A DNA stretch of 64,000 bases from Zopfochytrium polystomum (lineage: Eukaryota > Chytridiomycota > Chytridiomycetes > Chytridiales > Chytridiaceae), in contig JAIVFJ010000009.1 of assembly GCA_025765615.1 (NCBI GenBank), positions 496,001 to 560,000 on the forward strand, in the 5' to 3' direction. How positions within the stretch are numbered: position 1 is the stretch's first letter; every line of letters begins with the position of its first letter. Shown piece after piece: positions 1 to 10,632 of the stretch. Made by a program: the position numbers and the translations under genes. The notes under the pieces are model-generated. The model saw only the letters and a program-made list of their open reading frames with translations. It was not told the origin of the DNA and ran no database searches.

Positions 1-570
1 TTATACTCTTGCAGGGAGGTTGACCAGTTTTCCTGTTTTGCCTATCTGAACAAGTTGCAAACTGCTTCAGACAGGACTTTGCTCTGGGGAGGTGTTGTAA
101 ACCCCTTCCCACAGAGGGAGGGTGATTTGAAATATTCAGAGCATTTCAAATCAACCAAGGTCTGTCCAGAGGTCTGTGTCCAGTGACCAGTCTTACCACA
201 GAGGAAAGATCATCAGGGGCATTTCAAATCAACCAGTCCCTGGTTCAACATTGGTTCAGACAACAGTCAGCTGCCCTGGAGCTGCTTTGAGCTGCCCTGG
301 TTCAACATTTCTCTGAACCCATTGAGTGTGATTCTAATCGCATTGTCCTCACCAGCAAAGCCAAGGAAAGCAAAGCTAGAATCACCGCCGTCTTCACCTA
401 ACTCTTTTTGTTGGAGTCAGATTAGGCCTTACAGCTTACCTGACTTAGTGTAAGTTGCATCGGCAGCGGCGAGGCTGCCGTCGACATAGGAAGCTGGCTT
501 CCTAGGCTCAAATCTCAACACACACCCAGGTGAGTACATGGTCCCTTCGAGGCCCCTCTTAAGGGGCCAC
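1..570. other. Non-coding stretch with short internal repeats
   Basis: I see no credible gene here. Within 140-310 the phrases catttcaaatcaacca and ccctggttcaacatt each occur twice, so the region is locally repetitive. From about 517 to 570 there is a module (cacacccaggtgagtacatggtc, then an inverted repeat ggcccc...ggggcc at about 551-568) that recurs at about 51,742-51,795. This stretch is probably transposon-derived, which is inference. Confidence 0.5.
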
Positions 571-1216
571 GTGTGAGACTATTCTCACACCTTGGGATCT
601 GGGCCCTAGAGTGAGGGAAAGCAAAAAATAGGCTAAAACTAACTTTATTGGGCTGTTGTCTAGGGGGTGTTTCAACCCTACTACTTGCCTAGTCCACGAA
701 GTATGCCTACTGATCTGTCTAACAGGGGTCTCAAACACAAAGAATGAACATTCAGTGGGAGAATCCTCCCTGAGTGTGTACCATCTCTCCCTACCCTCAC
801 CTTGTAGAGCCAGATGGATTTGACGGGACTCTGTATTGGCGCCAAAGGACAGAATCAGATTGAAGAAAAAAAGGAAAACGATAAATGGCCCAAAAACAGA
901 GCGAGAAAAAATTGACAAGTCAACCCACCTGACTTGGAGCATCCACCACAAATGCTCTAAGTCCCCCCAACACTATGCGTGTATGTACAAGTGCCAAAAT
1001 AAATAATAAATTAGGCAGGTGTTGGGGTATGGCCTGTCAGGCCCCCCTCCTGGCAGTCAGGCTGTCTCCCTTAGTCACCAAAAAAGAAATTATGTTGAGA
1101 AAACCTCTGGCACAACAGAAACGGTTAAGACAAAAGTAGTAAAAGTAGGCCCAATAATAAAGACAGGTTAGCCACAAATACACTTTGATAACGCCTTGGA
1201 AACTAAAGAACTGAGA
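571..1216 (-). repeat. Dispersed repeat, copy 1 (LTR-like fragment)
   Basis: Read on the minus strand, this segment matches 51,338-52,480 of the plus strand over most of its length. Shared stretches include gactaggcaagtagtaggg, cacccc(c)tagacaacagcc followed by aataaag, and ctagggcccagatccca. Copy 2 carries about 535 bp (51,749-52,283) that this copy lacks. The AATAAA hexamer near the 3' side resembles an LTR polyadenylation signal, but I find no reverse transcriptase or integrase frame, so the class is undetermined. A perfect 8-bp inverted repeat with a 4-nt loop (571-590) marks the outer end. Confidence 0.75.
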
Positions 1217-1400
1217 ATAATAGAAGGGGTCCCAGTCCTCGTGGTTTAATGACAGGTATGCTTGTTTTTGCGACTAGAATCCCTATACTTCATCACTGAG
1301 ACCTCAGCATAATCTCACACGCAGGTGGAGTATACAGCTGGCACCTTCATCGTCTCCTAGTATTTGCTTTTCTTCACCTCTCGGGCCTGGCGTTCGGTGG

Positions 1401-1474
1401 TGGTCGCATCCGGGATCGGACCGGAGACCGTCTGTGTGTAAGACAGACGTGATAACCAACTACACCATGCGGCC
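1401..1474 (-). tRNA. tRNA-Val (anticodon UAC), possibly degenerate
   Basis: The reverse complement folds as a cloverleaf. The acceptor arm is GGCCGCA/TGCGACC with one C-A mismatch at pair 3-70. The D arm carries the A box TGGTGTAGTTGG. The anticodon stem TCTGT/ACAGA holds the loop CTTACAC, giving anticodon TAC (1438-1440). The T arm is TCCGG/CCGGA with loop TCCGATC, so the B box is GGTCCGATCCC rather than GGTTCGA. No T-run terminator follows within about 60 nt. The mismatch, the altered T loop and the missing terminator leave open a tRNA pseudogene or a tRNA-derived repeat head. Confidence 0.65.
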
Positions 1475-1944
1475 GTGTTGAATAATAACGATTTGGTTAA
1501 TCAACAAAAAGGTATTGATAGACAGGGCAGTTAAAACCTGCTACGTGGACGAAAAACAAAGGAAAAAGGCTAAAGAACGGGAAATCGAGTTCCCACTTCC
1601 GTTTCGGTGTGAAAGTTTTCCGATTCGCCCATTGGATGAGTGCATTGCCCAATCTCATTAGTTCTCTTGTAGCGCAACTGACCAACGATCTCGAAGGCAT
1701 GATGACGTTTGGAAGGGTCGAGGAACTTGCTGTGGATGCTCCTACCACGGTCGTGCGTCGATGTTCCAGTGTGAAGGCCGCTGGGCAATACGATGGATTT
1801 TTCTTCAAACTTGCTTTTCTAAGGGAAGAATTCCGTGGTTGTTCACGACGTTGTCGTGTCATTGTTGATGTGGGACTCTTCAAAGTGCTTGATACATTTA
1901 CTGAGACCTGAACCTGGCCCGATCCATTTGATTTCCCAAAATTT
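1475..1944. other. Intergenic, no supported gene
   Basis: Frames of about 100-130 codons are open on both strands at 1,497-1,911, but neither shows a recognisable domain, a clear start context or splice sites that join it to a neighbour. I leave this stretch unannotated. Confidence 0.4.
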
Positions 1945-3758
1945 ATGCGAAGTCAGTATTTCTTGGAAGATCAAATATTTAGCTACGTAACCCTCACCCC
2001 GAATTTATTCAGGCCGAACGCGCCCCCAAAAGCTATGACCATCGCGTAAGAAGAAACAATTCCTCGGTCGTCCACCTTGCCCAGCACGGTTCCCCATCGC
2101 CCCCTCGCATCGCCACCGTCCAAAGATCGCGCTTCTCCATTACCACCAATGCTCCTTGTGTTCCGGCGGGCCAACCGGTTCCAACAAGCGAGTAAAACAA
2201 TCTCTCACATGCCTTCTTCCTTAGGCAGAGCAACCAATTTCTCACTGGCGCGATCTTCACGCTTGTGATTGTAAGTGCATTACAAACAGCAGCAAACGTC
2301 CCCGAGAGCCCCTTCTCGGTTTTGAGAACGATCGCTTTGCCAACTCTTGAGATATAATTTGTTTCAAATCTCGCACATCAATCCAGGGCGCGTGTTACCG
2401 GGAGCAGATAGCCCGAATCGAGGACAAGCACTTGTTTCTTTCTCTCATAGGAGCGATGGTGCTCTTCTTTTTGGGGAGCTTGGCGAGCACGATCATATCA
2501 AGGATAGATTTCCCGTTTGAGAAGATTATGATGGTGTTGGATCTGCTCTTGTTACCGACCCGTAAGTGTTGGCGCGTAGTGTGACGGGTAAGGTGTACCT
2601 AACTCATCTTTCCCGGAGAACACTATAGTTCTTAACGTCTTAATGGTAAGCAAGGAGGGCGATTGCACGTCGTCCCAAACACTCCACTCTCGAAGATTTT
2701 TCTCACCGATAAACTCCAATCCTTTTCACTGTTCGATAAACTCGATAGTTTTCCACACTTGCGTATCACACATCCTATCGCGCAATGGTGCTAATATTTC
2801 CACACAAGCACAATATTCGCTGGGCGGTCGCAGCAGCCGTTTCTATTATCGAGTTAGGGTTGAATCTGTATGTTGTCTCTCGAGCCTTAAAAAATTAGCT
2901 GAACTTATTGGTTTGCAACAGAGCTGGTGCAGTCCGGACTTTCCAATCTTACATCATCATTTTCACTCAAAATCGCACTCGTTTCGCCAGACCTTGTGTT
3001 GTACCAGATCAACCTCAAGGTAGTGATCTTAGCTGTAACATAAATTCAGTCGGTGGAACTAAAAAAAAGGCATGCTCATCCAGGCCAACTTCTTCATGCC
3101 TTCACCGGACGCCAACTGAGCAGAAGCTGGCTCTCACCTTGGTGATGTTCGCCTGCGCGATGGATTCTCTGTTTTTCATTGCGACGCAATACCGCATTGT
3201 GCTTGTCATGACGCAAGTGAACAAAGCCAAGGTGACCCTCGAGCATTACGTCGACGCTGTTGTTCGATGCGCTTGCTACTCGGGAGCCGTAGTCTTGTAT
3301 TTTCTGACGTCAAGTGAGTTCAGCTGCGTGCCCTTTTGGCAAACTGCCCCCGCCGCTCAATGCTCCCTCATATCAATGTGCGTTCATTAAGTTTTCTTTT
3401 GGCAGGCGGCCTGCTGATTCAAACGGCGGAAGGTTAGTAGATCCTCACGCAAAAAAAAGAGCGACCTGCTGACTGAGAGTACCCCTAACCAACAAAAACA
3501 AAAAAAAATAGGACTGTAAGTCGAAAAACCACGCACGCAATTCGACAACTGTTGCGCTCTTTACACAGATCCTTCCTCTCCATGATGCCGTGCATCCTCT
3601 TCGTCGTCCTCCTGACCGACTCGGATCGCATCCGTTCGCTCATTCACACTCTTAACGGCAGTCGCACCTCAACCGCAGCCGCCGCTTCCGCCCTGTCTGG
3701 ATTGTCAAGCCCGGATGCGACTGCAAAAAGGACGGTCTCGACGAAAAGCAATGTTTAG
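1945..3758 (+). CDS. Multi-pass membrane protein, paralogue A
   Basis: This is a spliced gene of unknown function. Supported exons are about 2,225-2,270, 2,397-2,561 (GT donor GTAAGTG), about 2,770-2,867, about 2,922-3,021, 3,124-3,313, 3,415-3,432 and a last exon ending at stop 3,758. Each internal exon codes for a hydrophobic segment, for example SLIGAMVLFFLGSLAS, AVAAAVSIIELGLNLYVV and LVMFACAMDSLFFIATQY, which suggests about seven membrane spans. The C-terminus has the motif LLTDSDRIRSLI. Exon order and motifs match the minus-strand gene at 12,872-14,290 (REQIARIEDKHLF versus REQMSHVEDRHMF; LLTDSDRIR versus LLTDADRVR), so the two are paralogues. The start at 1,945 is tentative, and I could not settle the phase of the exon before the last one. 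A GPCR-like receptor is possible but unproven. Confidence 0.6.
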
Positions 3759-4299
3759 TCGACCGCAACGAACTCGTTGTTGTGTGACTCGTTGGTGTGA
3801 CAGCAAGGCTGCCCTTACCTTTGCTTCGATTGATTATTCGGGTCTCACTGCTTCCTATACATTCACTACCAAAACTAGATGGACAAAGGACTTTCTGATA
3901 TACTTCCTGGCCTTTCTCTTTACTCAGTTTAAAAAAACCGTTTACTTTAAATATCTCTACAAAGTAATTCGTTTAATCATACATCGAACACTGGGGGAGG
4001 GGGGGGAAGATGGGGGGATCGGAACTGTCCTTCAAGTAAGTGCTCCGCACACTAATTTTGTTGGAGCTTCACAAATCAAAAAGAAGGCCGCCGAAAGGGT
4101 GGGTACAAATTGGTACCAAGGCAAGGGTGGGCAATTGAATAAGTATTTTCGCCTGCTTGCAATTCTCGGTTAGCTTCGCGTAAAACAATCAGATTTGGGG
4201 AGAGTTGAGTAAGACGGAAAAATAGAGCGAGTGAAACCACACCAAGCGGATTGCCAATAAGTACAGTGAGGGTGATGAAAAACAAGATGGCATCAAACG

Positions 4300-6062
4300 T
4301 CACGGGTCGAGCGCCCTCCACTTGTCCCGGATAGCCTCCATCACTGAGCCGTACATGTCTGCGAGAGCTGTGTTCTCGCATTCTTTCAGTGACCGCAGCT
4401 GCTCCAACGCGAGCGCTCCTTCCCCAACGATCCACGGACGGTCGCAGAACGCCCACGCGTTTGAAAATGCGACAAGAAAATGCCACAGCTGACGCCAGGC
4501 GCGCTGGTGACGGGGGTAAAGAAGTTTAGCAAAGAACACTGTGAGTTCCTCCTGCACGACGACTGACGTAGGAATCTCAACGCTCACCTTGTCGCCGCTC
4601 TCGTCGCAGACAAGGCCAGCGTCGACCCTCGCATCCAGCAAACCGGCAAGCCGCAGTACCCTTGACCTGTCGCTCCGCCCCAGCGCGCCAAGAAGCGTCC
4701 GCGCGATCCCGACGCACACGGCGTTCCCGTCAGCCCCCGTCCCCGCCGTCCCCGCCGCCTCGCACAAGTCCGCAACCCAGTCCGCCACAACCGCCTCCAC
4801 CCGCCCCGCCCGCGCGACGCCCGTCGCCCCCAAAGCCTCGAGCACCGCGATCGCCTCCGCGTGCTGCGACCGCCGCGCGCATGCGGCGGCAGCGAGCCGC
4901 GACACCGCGACGGCGACACGCGCGGCCGTGCGGAGCTCGCTGCCCGCCGCCGCCTCAACGGCGGCAGGAGCGCTCGGCGGCCGGATGGATGCGTCGGTAA
5001 CGGCGCCGACGCGCGTCGCGAGGTCGGCGACCCGCGCGGTGAGCTCTGTCGCGATACCGTGCAGCCAGGGGGGCGGCCGCGACGCGGGAGCCGCGGGCGA
5101 CACAGCTGCTGCCGCTGCTGCGGTCGATGGTGCGGAGCCGGGTGCCATCTGGTCCAGCAGCGCCTCACACTGTGACGATACAGTCAACGGGGATGCGCCG
5201 CCGACGACAGCCTGCGGGGGGTGGTTGGGGTTAGGAGGGTTGTGTGTTGCTGAGCTACTCGGAGGGTTGAAGAAAGTAAGACTGAGCTCACTAGAATCAC
5301 CGCCAGGACCATCTCCTCCCGCCCCCGACCGACCCGCCCCTCCACGGCCGACACGTACATCGCCACGCTCCACCACCCCGCGGACGGCGTGTCGACCATC
5401 GCGACGATCCGCGCGAGCGCGCACCACCCGACACGGAGCGTCTCCGCCACGGTCGCCGCCGGCAGCTGCGACGCTTCGCCAGTTGCCGTGCCCGAGTCAC
5501 CGCCGAGCCGGCGGACCAGGGCTAAGAGCAGGGACGCCGTCGCGCGCGCGTGGCCCTGCGGCCAGACGGTCCGTGCGGCAGAGTAGAGAACTGTTGGTGG
5601 AGACGACGGCGGCGGAATCTGCGGCTGTGCAATGTACCGCCCGATTGGGTGGTGTTTCGTCAGTGGGATCAGGGTGTTGCTGACGAACATTGCTTCGGAG
5701 AAAAGAAAGTCACCGTGGATGCAACAGGCTGCTTTGATCGCTTCTTAGTCGGGGAGGCGGCGGATAGCGGATGTGTTGCGAGGCGGGAAGGGGCGATGGG
5801 CTTTGGGAACGCAGTGATTGGCTGTGTGCTAAAGACTGGAGCATTGTAGGGATGTGGGGTTAACTCTGCACGGGATCGACCGACGGAGCTCACGCAAAGG
5901 ACGACGACATCCGTAAGGGGCTGCTTAATTACCGTCAATCGCGTTCTCGATGCGCTCTGGAATCGTCGCCACGATCGCGTCCAATGCTGGATCGTCCATC
6001 TGCACCGAGGACGTATTTCTTTCTTCGTTTTTTACGAGCTCGGCGGTTCGGATTGTCGACAT
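4300..6062 (-). CDS. Unknown helical protein, 497 aa
   Basis: There are three exons on the minus strand: 6,062-5,933, 5,743-5,292 and 5,211-4,300. Donors are GTAATT and GTGAGC; acceptors are CTAAG and CCCGCAG. The joined length, 1,494 nt, is an exact multiple of three, ending in TGA at 4,300-4,302. I do not recognise the family. The sequence is rich in Ala-containing amphipathic helices (for example VAVAVSRLAAAACARR and IAVLEALGATG), which suggests an alpha-solenoid. A Pro/Ser-rich stretch follows residue 70. The C-terminal 120 residues are less biased and look globular. The gene lies 148 bp downstream of the VPS35 stop on the same strand and converges with membrane gene A at its 3' side. Confidence 0.65.
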
Positions 6063-6210
6063 CCGAGGGCTGTGTATGAAGCTCGGGGAACGAACACGGT
6101 TCTCACTTGAAAACTCCTCCCGCCACACACCGAGCGGGCTTCCAAGTCTCCTCAAAGAATGCACCACCAACACACCCACCCCAAAGGCGACACAAAGGAA
6201 GCCCAACCGG

Positions 6211-9200
6211 TCACTTTCCAATCTGAATTTCCGCCCACCTCCCACCCCCGCCGGTCCCGAACCCGTCGTCCCTCAGGCCCTGAGCAAGCGTGCGCGCTTC
6301 CTCGTCGCGCCGCCACTGCAGGTGCGCTAGCAGGTTGCCAAAGTGCTTCAGCACACCGTCGGGAACTTTGCGTCCGCCGCCGCTGCTCGGAGCGAGTGGG
6401 TCGCCGAAAGAGGAGGACGAGAACAGGGACAGCGTCGATGTGCTCGAAAGCGGGCCGCGCGTCTCCGATGTCGCAGAGCCGAAATAACCGGTGCCCGCGC
6501 CGACGGTAGCGTCGGCGTTGGCGAGGTTGGTTTGGATCAGGTCGATCAGGGAGTTGAGATATTTGATGGCAACCTAATGGCAGTGGGTAATGGCATAAAC
6601 GTTTTTTCAATCCATGTTAGCCCTTAGACTGGCAAAGAAAGAAGCGGCGCCTCTTTCAACTCACCACATCATTCTGGTTCTCGTAGTACCAAACGTATCG
6701 CTCCAAGATTTCCACAAAAAGCTCAACATTCAAGGTCTGGTCCATGACGCTGTCCGCAATTTTGAGGGCTTTTTGAAGGCACTCGAGCACACGCTTGCCG
6801 TCCCGATACACAACCTTGCCTTCTTCCTTCCGGGTTCGAATGACCGCGTCGTCCCGCGCCTGCATCCCGGCTTCGCTGACTCGTCCGTCCACAACAAGGT
6901 TGCCAGTCCAGCCATTGCCGCCGCCAGCCCCGCATCCGACGCCGCCCCAGTAAAGGTGCGACACCATCAGCACCCCGCGGCACTGATCGACGCGCTTCAG
7001 CAGCCGCGAGCAGTGGACCGAGCACTTTGTCACCAGCGTCTCGTAATTGTCGACGCCGAAAACCCTGGTCCCATACAGAGCACCAATGATGAGCGACAAA
7101 GCCGTCGTCTGCGCCTTTGTGTCCGAAATCGCGTCCTCGTAGAGTGTCAACGCTTGCACGAAAAACTCGTACGCGAGTTCTTCGTGTTGGGTTAAGTCTG
7201 CCGTTTGCGCAGCGAGAACGAAAAGGCGCAGGGCCATGTCAGGTGGGGGCAGCAGGTACTTTCCAATTTTAGCAGAGGAGGACCGATCATCTTTGAAAGC
7301 TGCGCGTCCATAGTCGAGGTCGTCCGCGGTGAACTCTTGCGCACGCGAGAGCGACAGAAGCGTTTGATGTATAAATTTGTAAAGGATCGTCAAACGGGCA
7401 GAGGCAATGTGGCTCTGGGGTGCTGGGGTTAGGCGCAAATCATGATTCAAAGAACGACAATTGCTAACCTCCATGACAGCGTATTTGCGCGCCAGCTGCA
7501 CAGTGTCGACAGTGAGTGCCGGAAGTGTAAATCGGATTCGGATGTCGCCACCCTCTCCGAAGTGCTTCCGGGCAGCCGACAGGAGCTACGGTGGAAAAAG
7601 TAAGTCAATGTTATGAGCGAGCGAAGGCAACCCGCTTCTCACCAAGAACTCGTCGTCTGGGAGACCACTCTTTGCTGAGATGAGATGGCACCAACTTTGC
7701 AATCATATTTTGTTCTTCGAGAACGTCGTCCCAGTCTAAAGGCAGATCGTCCAACTTCGCGCCACCACCGCTTCCCTCCGCGCCAAGTTGTTGCTTTGGG
7801 CCAAACAATCCTCCGTCGTTCTGCTCACGCACCATGACGCTGCACAGTTCACCAAACACTGCGTTAACAGCATTGACTGAGTCTAGACGGAACGGTTTGC
7901 CACCAAGCGGGATCTCGAGCGGACCGTTGGCTCCTCCAGAGGTTCCTGAAGGCGGAGCCACCGGCGGGGGGATCAATAGGGAGGCTTTCAGGATTGCCTG
8001 GGCGATCGCGTGAGCGACTTGTCGCCTTGTAGAGTAAGGCTGTAGGAACAGCAGGTCCTGTGAAAAACCCGCCCAAGGACTGCGAAAGTGGCGCGGACGT
8101 GTCGTCTTCCTGTCCGGTTCGCCAGGCTCGACGGGAACGAGAGGATTGTGAGTGGGTTGTACTTGTAGATTTGAATCGGGCACAGTAAAAGTTGCAGTAG
8201 AGATGACTTTGTGTGCGATGTATGAAGTTCTGGTCTATTTCAAAAACAGGCATTTGTCAGAAGAACCACGGATATTGAAAAAGAAAAAATTGTTAAAAAA
8301 CCTACGCCTTTTGCGCGATCGCTTCAAGAACCCGCTCTTTTGCAAATCCAAGGACAGTGTCGATGTGATCCAAGCGGTCGGGATAGCAGTTCAGTGAAAG
8401 ATTCATAAGCGAGACGAGCAGTGCGACTACATCCTGAATGGTAAATTCGGGTCGGGCCTGCACAGACCATTGTGAGTTTTCTATCAGCTCCTGAGGTTTT
8501 CTCTCACATTGACGAGGCCAGTTATCTGACCCCAAAATACTTCAAAAAGCTCGACTTCGCCTGGTATTCCTGTGATACCTTCGAAGGGCTTGCCTGAAGC
8601 AGCTGTACAAAGACTTAGAATGAAAAAGGTGGAAGACCGGGTGAGCGTACCAGCCTCTTTTACACGAGCCTCAGCCTCTTCACGCTGCTCTAATCGCAAA
8701 TGCAGCGAAAGCGATCAATCAAAGCTGATCACAGTTTGTTTGACGTTTACGTTTCTTGAAAGTTGAGCTGTTGCCGACAGGAATGCGTCCAACGTGTGCA
8801 AATGAAAATCGTCTTGGAAGACCTGTTTTGAAATGTTACAACAGAAGAAGAAGAAGGCCGGTGAAACAATTTGAAAATGAGGATATCGCTCCATTACCTG
8901 AATAATCACTTCCATGAGGTACTCCTGAGCAATCGGGTCCCGGCAGCTCACAATCTCGCCCAAGATCGAGGGAAGTACAGTCTTCGCGGACGGTTCAGTT
9001 TTGTACGAGGGAAACATAATCGATAATACGGCCCTGTCAGCTCACCGTTCGGAAAATGTTTAAGTCAAGTCCCTCCAACTGACTGAGGCGGACCAAGTTC
9101 GACCCAACAAGCAGGCGGAGCTCGCGGCGCTCTTGCTCCCTCTTCTCGCGTTCACGACTGTGGCCGAGGTGCTGCAGTCGCACCCACAATTTGTTCATTT

Positions 9201-10413
9201 CAATGAAATTTTGAAGAATGAACTGGATTGAGTCGTGGATCGTCCCATGCGGTCTGCGGAGGGTGAATCTGTCAGCAACACCGAAAAAGCACCCCTTTTA
9301 CCCGCGGCTTACCCATCGACTTGCCCGTCCGGAAGATAATCACGGGTCATGCCGCTCAGGTAGTAACGAAGGAACAGGCCACGAGTTGGGTGTTGAACGC
9401 CTCGCGACATTTCGAGCATGTCGCGCATAAGTTCTTTGACTGGCGGTGCGTCTGCTTCCTGCAAAAACAACGTGATCGCATAAATGATGGAGCTTGTGCG
9501 CTGAAAGCTACTGTACGAACATCGGATCCTGGGGTGGCGTCGCGTGAAATACGCATGTAAACCGATCCCACGGTGATCATCAGGTACAGCCGAGGAACAA
9601 TGTTTCCAGCATACTGAACCAGCTCGTAAAGGTCCGACAGGTGGTGGCGACCACTGGTATGGGCCTCGTACAAAAATGTGGTAAGATGTCGGAGCTCGTC
9701 AAAGATTGCCATATCTCAAGGCAGTATTCAGCGACAGTCGACACAGGCAACTAAGCTCAACCACACTTACAGAGCTCGTAGTAATTTTTTGGTGTCAAAG
9801 AGGAGGTGCGCAGCTCAGACAGCATGGTGGAGCCGTGCTTCAAAGCGTCCATCAGCTTGTTGCTGTCCTTTTCAACCAAAGGGGGAAGATGGGTTCAATG
9901 TGTAAGCCAGATCGCTCGCGGTCTTCATTGACCTACCAGGCATCGCTTCATGTGGAATGATTGGACTTTTACCACGTTGAGGGCAGCAGCAAGCAGTTCT
10001 GCCTGATCCTCGGCGCCACCAATGATGGATCCAGCCAACGAGGCACTGCTCCCAATGGATGCGGGTCTGCCGGCGGTGGCGGTGGACGCGCTGCTGGCCG
10101 CCAGTCGACGACGATGCTTGCAGCCATGATCGATCGACGGATCTGGAAGAGCCGCGGTTAGGGAAGGGCAGCTTCGATCAGGTCTCTTCTTGCGTTGATT
10201 CGCAGAAGAAGCAGCGACAACCGCGACAACTTCTAATAGAGAGTCTATTGATAGCTGCGGCGATGGGGGGTGGTGGCTATGGGCAGGAAAGAAGGGATGG
10301 TGAAGCCTGCCCCACACGCGTTGCTTACAGGGGCGGTTCAACGGTGGCTCGGTGTCCTGGGCCAAGAGAGAAATTTCAGCTTGCGTTATGATTGAGCTGG
10401 GGGGGGCGGTCAT
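6211..10413 (-). CDS. VPS35: Retromer subunit VPS35
   Basis: VPS35 is the alpha-solenoid core of retromer, which sorts endosomal cargo to the trans-Golgi. I read 14 exons: first exon ending at 9,937; 9,867-9,771; 9,714-9,517; 9,458-9,313; 9,253-9,046; 8,981-8,898; 8,822-8,651; 8,593-8,508; 8,457-8,306; 8,234-8,163; 8,109-7,643; 7,585-7,469; 7,414-6,665; 6,573-6,211. Family landmarks appear in order: [127 protein letters not shown] and [14 protein letters not shown]. The start is unresolved: the frame stays open to an ATG at 10,413, but the conserved part begins near 10,010. An in-frame TGA lies at 8,715-8,717, and the residues around it fit two compensating single-base errors (see findings). 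Confidence 0.93.
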
Positions 10414-10632
10414 CCACAGTCGAAAGCACTGCTACTTGTTCCGTTATTCTGATGAACTAATCCATCGTTCACACCCTTCTGGACTGCTGAATGCGCACAC
10501 AGCAGCACGAATCATAGATCAGCCGTTCATATCAACGACCAGCCCACACGCGCAGTATTCGTACCTACTGCATACTGATTTCTGTTAGTGACATTGACAA
10601 GGGCTTCTACAAACTCCGCACCGCCATCTGAC

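Noticed and set aside
571..1216. Active retrotransposon
   Set aside because: No reverse transcriptase, RNase H or integrase motif was found in either copy; only LTR-like or fragmentary non-coding sequence is present.
4541..5683. 380-codon plus-strand frame
   Set aside because: Shadow of the spliced minus-strand 497-aa gene, whose three exons join to an exact open length with good splice sites.
7611..8253. Frameshift suspected in VPS35 near 8,130
   Set aside because: A 53-nt GT-AG intron (8,110-8,162) restores the frame exactly and matches the size of the other introns.
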